Source: JACCQS01 sp050999295
GTDB taxonomy: Bacteria; Actinomycetota; Actinomycetes; Mycobacteriales; Geodermatophilaceae
Reading direction: 5' to 3'
Length of the DNA stretch: 6,022 nucleotides
NCBI GenBank assembly: GCA_050999295.1
Contig: JBPCPI010000202.1
Span: forward strand, 1-6,022
A program made the position numbers and the translations under genes. Shown one piece after another: positions 1 through 5,195 of the stretch (positions are counted from its first letter, which is position 1; each line of letters starts with the position of its first letter). The notes below the pieces were generated by a model, which did not search any database, was not told the origin of the DNA, and worked only from the letters and a program-made list of their open reading frames with translations.

Positions 1-968
1 GCGGACGCCCCCACGGTCACGCTCGTTGCCGAGATCTGGGTCTGGCCCTGGAACTCGCTGGCAGTACCGGTCACGGTCACGGCCTGGCCGAGGCTGACCG
101 AGTCGTTATTGCCGTTGAAGACGAAGACACCCTCGGACGTCACCGGGTCGCCGTCGGTCTGGTCGTCCTGCTCCTGGACGTAGAAACCGCGGAGCGCCGG
201 CGCGGGTCCCTCATAGTCACCGACGACAACACCCTCGACGGTGACCACCGTGCCGGCGCAGGGAGTCACGTCGGTCGTTCCCTGCACGGCGGAGATCGGA
301 GTGACTGCCGGCGAGCCCGCGCAGGGGCCGGCCGGCGGCGGAGGCGGGTTGTCCGGCGGCGGGGCCGCACCGAAGGACTGCCCGGGGTTGGTCTCCCCGA
401 AGCTTTCTGGCGCGGGGGCCTGCCAGGTGAAGGAGCCGTATGTCGAGCCGGTCCCCGTCAGCGCAAGGGAGTTGCCCACGGCCTCGGTTCCGGCCTCGAT
501 CACACCGATGTCTGTCGAGGTCAGCCCCGCGGCCGGCCCATTCGTCGCGGTGAAGGGGGGGTCTTCGTAGCTCAGGAATTGTTCGACCCCGTCGGGTCCG
601 ACAAGCGCGATCCCGTCGGGTGAACCGTTCTGGATGCCGTTGGATGGATAGCTGAACGACACGGTCCCGAAGGTCAGTTCTGGCCCGGGGACCACACCGG
701 TGAGCACGTCAGTGTCGTACGACGCGCCGCCTGAGCCGTTGTAGAGGACCAAGCTCCAGTTCGAGAGGTCCGTGCCGGCGGGAGCGACGATCTCGATCGC
801 CTCGCCCACATCGGTACTGGCGTTGTCGTAGTGGATCTCGTTGATGAAGACCACACTGTCTGCCGGTGCCACCGCCAATGCCGGTCCGGTCAGGGCCACC
901 GAGGCGGCGACTACAGCCGAGGTGAGCAGGGCGAGGATAGTGGCCGGGTAGCGCGCGTGGATTCTCAT
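1..968 (-). CDS. ExeM/NucH-type secreted nuclease, N-terminal part (3' end cut by window edge)
   Basis: Partial gene read on the minus strand from ATG at 968-966; 322 codons run open to the window edge. Residues 1-32 form a Sec signal peptide (Arg at 2 and 6, hydrophobic core about 11-31, likely cleavage near Ala32 or Ala34). Residues about 39-185 are a lamin-tail domain with the hallmark start INEIHYDN (42-49), then GEAIEI (55-60) and WSLVLYNG (71-78). A Pro-rich linker PPPDNPPPPP (203-212) leads into a beta-rich OB-like domain from about 216, with VEGVVVGDY and GFYVQEQ; Cys216 and Cys237 could form a disulfide. In the ExeM/NucH family this order precedes a C-terminal endonuclease/exonuclease/phosphatase domain that degrades extracellular DNA. 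That domain is outside the window, so nuclease activity is inferred. No clear Shine-Dalgarno precedes the ATG; an in-frame GTG at 1010-1008 is possible but would put charged residues before the signal peptide. Confidence 0.85.
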   Translation of the reverse strand, partial: MRIHARYPATILALLTSAVVAASVALTGPALAVAPADSVVFINEIHYDNASTDVGEAIEIVAPAGTDLSNWSLVLYNGSGGASYDTDVLTGVVPGPELTFGTVSFSYPSNGIQNGSPDGIALVGPDGVEQFLSYEDPPFTATNGPAAGLTSTDIGVIEAGTEAVGNSLALTGTGSTYGSFTWQAPAPESFGETNPGQSFGAAPPPDNPPPPPAGPCAGSPAVTPISAVQGTTDVTPCAGTVVTVEGVVVGDYEGPAPALRGFYVQEQDDQTDGDPVTSEGVFVFNGNNDSVSLGQAVTVTGTASEFQGQTQISATSVTVGAS

Positions 969-976
969 CGAGCAGG

Positions 977-982
977 ACCATA
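977..982 (-). promoter_or_regulatory. Possible -10 box for the nuclease gene
   Basis: Read on the minus strand this is TATGGT, fitting TANNNT, and it ends 8 nt before the ATG at 968. That spacing would give a leaderless or near-leaderless mRNA, consistent with the absence of a Shine-Dalgarno. No convincing -35 box is visible, so this is tentative. Confidence 0.2.
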
Positions 983-1014
983 TCCGACGAGAACGACACT
1001 CGGCGACCACGAGT

Positions 1015-1031
1015 TGGCCGACTCTCGGCCA
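1015..1031. repeat. Perfect 7-bp inverted repeat, CTC centre
   Basis: TGGCCGA and TCGGCCA flank CTC, giving a perfect 17-bp dyad 46 bp upstream of the nuclease start. Overlapping it is an imperfect 14-bp palindrome at 1011-1024 (GAGT and ACTC arms around GGCC, one mismatched pair). It could be an operator for the nuclease gene or an RNA hairpin. No T-run follows on either strand, so it is not a classical intrinsic terminator. Confidence 0.5.
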
Positions 1032-1043
1032 TCAGGCATCAGG
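1030..1043. repeat. Tandem 7-bp repeat CATCAGG x2
   Basis: Two head-to-tail copies of CATCAGG directly abut the 1015-1031 dyad. It is short and may be chance; its position next to the dyad in the nuclease upstream region is the only reason to list it. Confidence 0.35.
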
Positions 1044-1206
1044 TCGATGAACGAGGCGTGGCGAGGTCAGCGCTGGGCCACCATCGCAGGTCGTCGTTGA
1101 CCGAGAAGGACTGCGCCGCGTTCTCGCGGGAGCGATCGACGATGGGCCGAAGCGCGCCGGTGACCAGCAAGCTGAGCAACTGTCCCGCCGGACGAATGAG
1201 CCTCAT
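1039..1206 (-). CDS. Possible 55-aa small protein, unrecognised
   Basis: ATG at 1206-1204 to TGA at 1041-1039 encodes 55 residues beginning MRLIRPAGQL and ending PRSST, with a short hydrophobic stretch (about 7-18) and a polar, Trp-containing C-terminal half (RWWP at 41-44). By my count 45 of 55 codons end in G or C, as in real genes here. No Shine-Dalgarno is visible. It would lie 70 nt upstream of the nuclease on the same strand and could share its transcript. The opposing plus-strand frame shares the same wobble positions, so codon bias alone cannot tell the strands apart. It could equally be a decayed gene end or a chance ORF. I do not recognise a family. Confidence 0.25.
   Translation of the reverse strand: MRLIRPAGQLLSLLVTGALRPIVDRSRENAAQSFSVNDDLRWWPSADLATPRSST
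1196..1206. repeat. 11-bp perfect palindrome
   Basis: ATGAG-C-CTCAT, containing the ATG of the possible minus-strand small ORF. It begins a cluster of dyads that continues to 1252. Confidence 0.35.
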
Positions 1207-1215
1207 GTCAGTGAT

Positions 1216-1234
1216 GAAACAGGGCCGCTGTTTC
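1216..1234. repeat. Stem-loop, 7-bp perfect stem
   Basis: GAAACAG and CTGTTTC flank a 5-nt loop (GGCCG). It abuts a second stem-loop at 1235-1252. It lies about 215 bp upstream of the cassette and 9 nt upstream of the possible small ORF. It could be an operator dyad or a structured leader. Confidence 0.5.
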
Positions 1235-1252
1235 TGCCGGATGACCCCGGCA
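1235..1252. repeat. Stem-loop, 6-bp perfect GC-rich stem
   Basis: TGCCGG and CCGGCA flank a 6-nt loop (ATGACC), starting at the base after the previous stem-loop. No T-run follows on the plus strand. Confidence 0.45.
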
Positions 1253-1297
1253 AGAAGCCCGCGTTTCCGTCAGACATCCACTCTCGGCAGCCTGGGA

Positions 1298-1348
1298 ATG
1301 TTACGCAGAGTAGTTGCTTAGGCGACTTACAGTATGAACTCATAAGTA
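1298..1348 (+). promoter_or_regulatory. AT-rich promoter-like patch upstream of the cassette
   Basis: This is the most AT-rich part of the spacer. It holds TTGCTT (1314-1319), TATGAA (1333-1338) and TAAGTA (1343-1348), but no pair has the usual 16-18 bp spacing, so I cannot name exact -35 and -10 boxes. Within it, 1325-1347 forms an imperfect dyad with nested arms ACTTA/TAAGT and AGT/ACT. Transcription from here would give a leader of about 100 nt before the ATG at 1450. On the minus strand TAACAT (1303-1298) also fits a -10 box. Confidence 0.3.
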
Positions 1349-1400
1349 GCGGGTCACCGGAACGAGAAAGGGTGTTCCATCTCGCTGACGCAGGGTAACT

Positions 1401-1412
1401 TGTGCAGGCACA
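1401..1412. repeat. Short dyad TGTGC-AG-GCACA
   Basis: Two 5-bp arms separated by 2 nt, 37 bp before the cassette start codon and therefore probably in the mRNA leader. Weak evidence for a regulator site. Confidence 0.25.
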
Positions 1413-1441
1413 TGTCGTTTGACGGGTCGGGGCGAGATCAC

Positions 1442-1446
1442 GGAGG
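1442..1446 (+). promoter_or_regulatory. Ribosome binding site of the membrane protein gene, short spacing
   Basis: GGAGG lies only 3 nt from the ATG at 1450, shorter than the usual 5-9 nt. No other good start follows in frame, because the next codons are a Pro-rich stretch continuous with the protein. The ATG is therefore kept. Confidence 0.6.
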
Positions 1447-1449
1447 CGT

Positions 1450-3399
1450 ATGGCCAGTCCCCCGGCAGTTGCCCGCCCGATCGGTTCCCCAGCACCTTCC
1501 CCGGACGCGCCGGAACCTGTTGAACAACAGCCCATCGCCCCGCCCTGGTTGACATTCCAGCGGGACGAACCGTCGACATTGGACACCAGTCGTGCGGGCT
1601 TTCTGCGTCGCGCGCCGGCCTCCTTGTTGGCGCTTCTTGTCGTGGCGGTTGTTGCCATACGGCAACTGACCACGAATGTCACAGTCGCGGCTCCCGTGAC
1701 CGACGCCGAGGCAGCCCTGGGGGCGAATGCGTACGCCTTCATAAACCTTCCGGAGTTCGGCGTCCCGGGTTCGTTCTCCAACGTCATCGTGTCCTGGCAA
1801 GTCGCTGGTTATGCCCTGGTCACCTCAGCGACGGACCGACACGACACGTTGGTCGGGTCGACCCGAGAATTCGTGCTGGTGCTCACGGTTTTGGCCGCGG
1901 TGCTGGTCGTCGCGATCTGCCGACGTCTATTGCTGAGTTGGCTCAGCAGTGCGCTGGCCGTTGCGCTTGCTGGGATCCCCGGCATCGCAGCACTGGCCCG
2001 AATTCTCGCTCCACCGGCTGCCATCGCCGCGTTCTGGCTCGCCGTCGCGGCCCTGTCCGCGCTAGTCGTCGCTGACCGTTGGGGGCGGCGATCAGTCGCG
2101 GCAGCAGATGGCAGGTCTCTTCGGGCGGTCGCGTTCACCTGGTTGTTGATCGCAGTCTCCGTCGCCGCTTCGGCCCTTGCCGTGCTGTCCTCGGGGGTCT
2201 GTGCACTGCTGCTCCTCGGACTTGCGCTCGGCTTCCTAAGTGGACGACCACTCGGCGAGAAATGGACGCCCACAATGCGTGGCACGGCCATTCTCAGCCT
2301 CTCGGCAGCGCTAGCTGGTGCCTCCTGGCTGAGCGTCTGGGGACCGTCCGTGGGGGGCACGGCCATCCAGTCGATCGAAGGGACTGGGGCAGCGGTTGGG
2401 CTGGGTGGCCTAGTCATGGCAGCCGCGTGCTCGGCCATATTCTGGCTTCGGCCTCTCGCTTTCGGCGCGGTGCCCATCCTGCTTGCCGCCGCTTGGCCCG
2501 GACCAGCCCAGGCCGCCTCGCTGCTGCTGGGGCTGACGGTCGCAGCTGTACTCGCCGCTGGGCTGCTCGACACCCTCATGGGCGAAGGCGTGTCGGATTT
2601 CCTGAGCCGTCGATGGATCCCAGCGCGGACAAGGCTCGCGGGGGCAACGCTGCTCGTCGCGAGCGTCGCCGGGGCTCTGCTGATCCCGTCGACAGCACCG
2701 GCCTCCGCGACCCCGGCCCTAGGCGCACAGGTCGCGGCGTGGATCGACACTCAACTCCTCCCCGACGCGATCGTCGAGGTCGACCCTGTGACGCGGGTCC
2801 AGCTGGTCCGGGACGGGCTCGACCCAACCCGGTTGAGAGCGGCGGGACAGAACGGAAGCGACGCCGAATTCCGTCTCGTCCCGCTCGACACCATGACCGA
2901 ACTCCCGCTGCTGGCCAGCTTCGGCAGCGGACCCAATGCGCTCGGAGTGCGGATGGTCGTCGCCGATCCCGCCGCGTTCGCCGAGGCAGAGGCCGCCGAC
3001 CGGGTCGCTCGGAGCCAGTTCGGGGCGGCACTTGCCACCAATCCAAACCTGGTCCTCGGGCCATCGGCAGCAGCGGAACTCACGGCCGGTGAGGTCGACT
3101 CCCGTCTCATGGTCAGTCTTGCCGCGGCATCAGCATCCGCGCGTGTTGCGATAGCGGAGTTCACCCCGAGCGCGGGCGCTCCGGACGAGGGATACGTCTT
3201 CCGGGAAGTGACCCTGACCGACATCACAGATCTCGACCCATCGGTAGGCGCGAGCGGGACCAGTCCGGCTGCACTTCGCTGGCTCGCCCAGTTCTTCCAG
3301 ACCCAGCAACCTCCGTACCAGCCCCTGTTCGTCATCGAGGCGGACAGCAGCCTCACCGTTGGCTATGCAGCTCCTGCTCCGCTCGGCCTGCTTCCGTGA
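1450..3399 (+). CDS. Eleven-helix membrane protein, GT-C/PMT-like, with extracytoplasmic C-terminal domain
   Basis: 649 residues. A Pro-rich cytoplasmic tail (1-54) precedes about 11 hydrophobic helices, near 55-71, 140-157, 162-182, 187-207, 227-245, 249-264, 278-297, 316-334, 337-351, 355-374 and 395-413. Arg/Lys-rich loops (158-159, 210-225, 266-277, 387-394) all fall on the inside. The loop 72-139 and a roughly 235-residue C-terminal domain (414-649) are therefore outside. The large first outer loop and the block REFVLVLTVLAAVL (139-152) resemble actinobacterial PMT/GT39-like GT-C glycosyltransferases as I remember them. The acidic pair expected in that loop is only TDAEA (84-88), and the LDN-type motif before helix 4 appears replaced by APP (187-189). 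It may therefore be a non-catalytic relative. It is the first cassette gene, 22 nt before the DUF4397 gene. The reading frame is secure; the family assignment is inference. Confidence 0.8.
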   Translation: MASPPAVARPIGSPAPSPDAPEPVEQQPIAPPWLTFQRDEPSTLDTSRAGFLRRAPASLLALLVVAVVAIRQLTTNVTVAAPVTDAEAALGANAYAFINLPEFGVPGSFSNVIVSWQVAGYALVTSATDRHDTLVGSTREFVLVLTVLAAVLVVAICRRLLLSWLSSALAVALAGIPGIAALARILAPPAAIAAFWLAVAALSALVVADRWGRRSVAAADGRSLRAVAFTWLLIAVSVAASALAVLSSGVCALLLLGLALGFLSGRPLGEKWTPTMRGTAILSLSAALAGASWLSVWGPSVGGTAIQSIEGTGAAVGLGGLVMAAACSAIFWLRPLAFGAVPILLAAAWPGPAQAASLLLGLTVAAVLAAGLLDTLMGEGVSDFLSRRWIPARTRLAGATLLVASVAGALLIPSTAPASATPALGAQVAAWIDTQLLPDAIVEVDPVTRVQLVRDGLDPTRLRAAGQNGSDAEFRLVPLDTMTELPLLASFGSGPNALGVRMVVADPAAFAEAEAADRVARSQFGAALATNPNLVLGPSAAAELTAGEVDSRLMVSLAAASASARVAIAEFTPSAGAPDEGYVFREVTLTDITDLDPSVGASGTSPAALRWLAQFFQTQQPPYQPLFVIEADSSLTVGYAAPAPLGLLP

Positions 3400-3412
3400 T
3401 CGACCAACCCCT

Positions 3413-3416
3413 GGAG
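3413..3416 (+). promoter_or_regulatory. Ribosome binding site fixing the DUF4397 start
   Basis: GGAG with 5 nt to ATG 3422. This selects 3422 over an in-frame ATG at 3359, which lies inside the upstream gene and would add 21 residues before an otherwise standard signal peptide. Confidence 0.8.
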
Positions 3417-3421
3417 AACCC

Positions 3422-4318
3422 ATGTCCGTGACCATCACCCGACGCCTCCTTCGCACCGGCCTCATCGGAGCATTCGCGTTGCTGTCGTCGGCGCTGTTCA
3501 TCACTCCAGCGGCGGCGGATACCACCTACCTTCGGCTTGCCCACCTGTCCCCTGACACGCCGGCGGTGGATGTCTACGTGGCCTCGGTGGCCGACCCGGG
3601 CACGTCCATGATTGTGCTGCGCGGCGTGGCCTACGGAGCACTGTCGGAGTACCAGGTGGTGCCGGGCGGCCAGTACACCGTAAGTATGCGCCCGGCCGGG
3701 GCGGCGGAATCGACGCCGCCGGTGATCGCAACAACGTTGGATGCCACGGCCGGATCGGCGTACACCGTTGCCGGCGTCGGCACGTTCGCAGAACTCGGCC
3801 TGACTGTGCTCACCGACGACCTTTCCTTGCCCCCCGACGGGCAGGGGCGAGCCAGGGTCATCCAGGCTGCAGCGAGCACCCCGACTCTGGACATAACGGT
3901 CCAGGGCGGCATGACTCTGGGTCGCGACGTCGAATTTGCCACGACCACGCCGTACAGCGATGTCGCCGCGGGACCTTGGGTCCTGCAGGTCTCGGCGGGC
4001 GATCAGGCCATTGCCGAACTTCCGATCACGGTAGATGCCGGCTCGGTCTACTCCGTCCTGATTCTCGATACCCCCACCGGAGTGAGTGCCGTCATGCAGG
4101 TGGACGCCACAGCGGCCGGCGTCGTCCCAGCCGGTGGCGTGGAGACCGGAGGAGGCGGCCTCGGGGTCGGCTATCCGGCGGCATCGGAAAGGGGAGCCTC
4201 GAGCGACGGTTCCCAACAATGGGCCATTCCGGGCATCTTCCTGGTCCCCGGCGTCGCCCTGATCGGCTTGTCCATCTTTGTCGCCTCCCGCGGGTCCCAA
4301 TCCCGCCGGATCCGCTGA
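3422..4318 (+). CDS. Secreted DUF4397-domain protein with C-terminal membrane anchor
   Basis: 298 residues. The signal peptide is 1-32 (Arg7, Arg8 and Arg11, hydrophobic core, cleavage after Ala32 in TPAAA). TYLRLAHLSPDTPAVDVYV (35-53) is the characteristic DUF4397 opening. A second similar half begins with ARVIQAA (144-150) and TPTLDITV (153-160), so the domain spans about 34-228. DUF4397 is a beta-rich extracellular domain of unknown function. The C-terminus has PAGGVETGGGG (236-246), a polar spacer, a hydrophobic helix (about 268-288) and a basic tail RGSQSRRIR. That resembles a sortase sorting signal, but there is no LPXTG or LAXTG and the VETG core is about 25 residues from the helix. 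Its neighbour 7 nt downstream is a class F sortase, so it is the likely substrate (inference). Alternatively it is simply membrane-anchored. The gene is complete, with clean starts and stops. Confidence 0.92.
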   Translation: MSVTITRRLLRTGLIGAFALLSSALFITPAAADTTYLRLAHLSPDTPAVDVYVASVADPGTSMIVLRGVAYGALSEYQVVPGGQYTVSMRPAGAAESTPPVIATTLDATAGSAYTVAGVGTFAELGLTVLTDDLSLPPDGQGRARVIQAAASTPTLDITVQGGMTLGRDVEFATTTPYSDVAAGPWVLQVSAGDQAIAELPITVDAGSVYSVLILDTPTGVSAVMQVDATAAGVVPAGGVETGGGGLGVGYPAASERGASSDGSQQWAIPGIFLVPGVALIGLSIFVASRGSQSRRIR

Positions 4319-4325
4319 CCGGGCT

Positions 4326-5054
4326 GTGGGTCGGCACCGTGCGTCGCGGCAGCGGGCGTCAGGCGGGGGCTTTCGCCGGCGCGCGGTCTGGATACCGGCC
4401 GTCCTCTGCAGCCTGCTGGCGGTTGCCGCGGCCTGGCTCGTCCTCCCCGCCCAGGGCGGCGCGCCGGGGGCGGACGACGCCGATCTCGCGGCATCCGACT
4501 CGTCACAGACGTCCGCGCTCAACCGCCGCAGTGCCACGACCACCTGGCTACCAACGACGCCCGATCCCGAGATAGCCGGACCGACTGCTGGAACCACCGC
4601 TGGCCAGAGCGCGCGCACCGCGGTCAGCGTGTCGATCCCCAGCATCGATGTGGACACCTCTCTGGTGCCGTTGGGACTCGATCCGACTACTGGAGGTTTG
4701 GTACCGCCGCGGCGCTACGACGTCGCAGGTGTGTTCACGCATGGCCCCGTGCCCGGTGACCCGGGCCCCGCCGTCATCGCCGGACATGTCGACTCACGAA
4801 CCGGGCCAGCCGTCTTCTATCGACTTGAAGAGCTGGTCCCTGGCGCGGGGATCTCGATCTCCCTATCCGACGGGCAACGGATCGACTTTCGCGTGGTCGA
4901 GGTGGCCCAGTACCCGAAGACTGCCTTTCCCACCGCGGAGGTCTACGGCCCTACCCCCAGCCGCGAACTACGACTGATCACCTGCGGCGGCAACTTCGAT
5001 CCCTCGCGCCGTTCCTACCGCGACAACATAGTCGTCTACGCCGTCCGCGTCTGA
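4326..5054 (+). CDS. Class F sortase (cysteine transpeptidase)
   Basis: 242 residues from GTG 4326. A basic N-terminus, one membrane helix (about 20-41), a Ser/Thr/Pro/Ala-rich linker (42-99) and a sortase beta-barrel domain (about 99-242) give a cytoplasmic N-terminus and an outer catalytic domain. Visible active-site residues are His154 in AVIAGHVDS, Cys220 in LRLITCGG, and most likely Arg232 in YRDN, 12 residues after the Cys; Arg228 and Arg229 are alternatives. GVFTHGPVPGDPGPAV (135-150) and FDPSRRSYRDNIVVYA (224-239) fit class F. Sortases cleave a sorting signal between Thr and Gly and attach the protein to a cell-wall amine; class F housekeeping roles are poorly known. The start is uncertain: GTG 4326 gives a 7-nt gap after the DUF4397 stop, whereas TTG 4278 would overlap that gene by 41 bp and add 16 residues. 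Neither has a clear Shine-Dalgarno, which suggests translational coupling to the upstream gene. Confidence 0.93.
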   Translation: MGRHRASRQRASGGGFRRRAVWIPAVLCSLLAVAAAWLVLPAQGGAPGADDADLAASDSSQTSALNRRSATTTWLPTTPDPEIAGPTAGTTAGQSARTAVSVSIPSIDVDTSLVPLGLDPTTGGLVPPRRYDVAGVFTHGPVPGDPGPAVIAGHVDSRTGPAVFYRLEELVPGAGISISLSDGQRIDFRVVEVAQYPKTAFPTAEVYGPTPSRELRLITCGGNFDPSRRSYRDNIVVYAVRV

Positions 5055-5153
5055 CTCGCACTGCCCCGTAGCGGCCGGCCGTCGCCTCTCGGCTTACTTT
5101 CCTGACTCACCTGCGACCGGACCGACCACCGAGCGGGGTCATCGTCTGCAATG

Positions 5154-5187
5154 CTCCGGTCTGACGGGCTGGCCAGGAAGACCGGAG
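5154..5187 (+). promoter_or_regulatory. 9-bp stem-loop masking the DUF1206 ribosome binding site
   Basis: CTCCGGTCT (5154-5162) is perfectly complementary to AGACCGGAG (5179-5187), with a 16-nt loop. The 3' arm includes four of the five bases of the GGAGG Shine-Dalgarno (5184-5188), so in the mRNA CTCC would pair with GGAG and block translation of the gene starting at 5196. It could act as a translational switch or thermosensor, or be a DNA operator dyad. The pairing is seen directly; the function is inferred. Confidence 0.5.
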
Positions 5188-5188
5188 G
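5184..5188 (+). promoter_or_regulatory. Ribosome binding site of the DUF1206 gene
   Basis: GGAGG with 7 nt to GTG 5196. This fixes the GTG as the start; an ATG at 5191 is followed at once by TAG. Confidence 0.85.
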
Positions 5189-5195
5189 CGATGTA

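Larger units (their letters stand above)
969..1449. other. Divergent intergenic region between the nuclease and the cassette
   Basis: This 481-bp spacer separates the minus-strand nuclease from the plus-strand three-gene cassette and must hold both promoters. It contains, in order, a 17-bp dyad at 1015-1031, a tandem 7-bp repeat at 1030-1043, a possible 55-codon minus-strand ORF at 1039-1206, an 11-bp palindrome at 1196-1206, two abutting stem-loops at 1216-1252, an AT-rich promoter-like patch at about 1298-1348, and a short dyad at 1401-1412. I see no tRNA, rRNA or recognised riboswitch. Confidence 0.7.
5055..5195. other. Spacer between sortase and DUF1206 gene
   Basis: This 141-bp spacer ends the cassette. 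It contains CGGCCGGCCG (5072-5081), a self-complementary GC block with no loop. I find no hairpin followed by a T-run, so no intrinsic terminator can be called. TACTTT (5095-5100) fits a -10 box but has no -35 partner. Its 3' end carries the stem-loop at 5154-5187. Confidence 0.5.

Noticed and set aside
61..90. Repeated GGTCACGGTCAC-type sequence as a DNA repeat
   Set aside because: It encodes alternating Val-Thr beta-strand residues in the nuclease OB-like domain; coding explains it.
241..570. 109-codon plus-strand frame
   Set aside because: It is antisense to the nuclease gene, whose frame encodes a clear lamin-tail domain and linker.
1058..1321. 87-codon plus-strand frame in the divergent spacer
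   Set aside because: The product is rich in Arg, Ser, Met and Cys with no domain or ribosome binding site. Its high third-position GC is shared by the opposing minus-strand frame and fades toward its 3' end.
1809..2750. 313-codon open frame on the minus strand
   Set aside because: It is a low-complexity Ala/Ser/Thr/Arg product antisense to the membrane protein helices, as expected from a high-GC gene read backwards.
3359..3421. In-frame upstream ATG for the DUF4397 gene
   Set aside because: It lies inside the preceding gene without a ribosome binding site. GGAG at 3413-3416 and the signal peptide both point to ATG 3422.
3353..4657. 434-codon open frame on the minus strand
   Set aside because: It lies antisense across the DUF4397 and sortase genes, and its product is Arg/Gly/Ser-rich with no domain. 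The plus-strand genes have ribosome binding sites, a signal peptide and recognised domains.
5072..5081. CGGCCGGCCG as a terminator after the sortase gene
   Set aside because: It is self-complementary but has no loop and no following T-run, so it cannot be called an intrinsic terminator.
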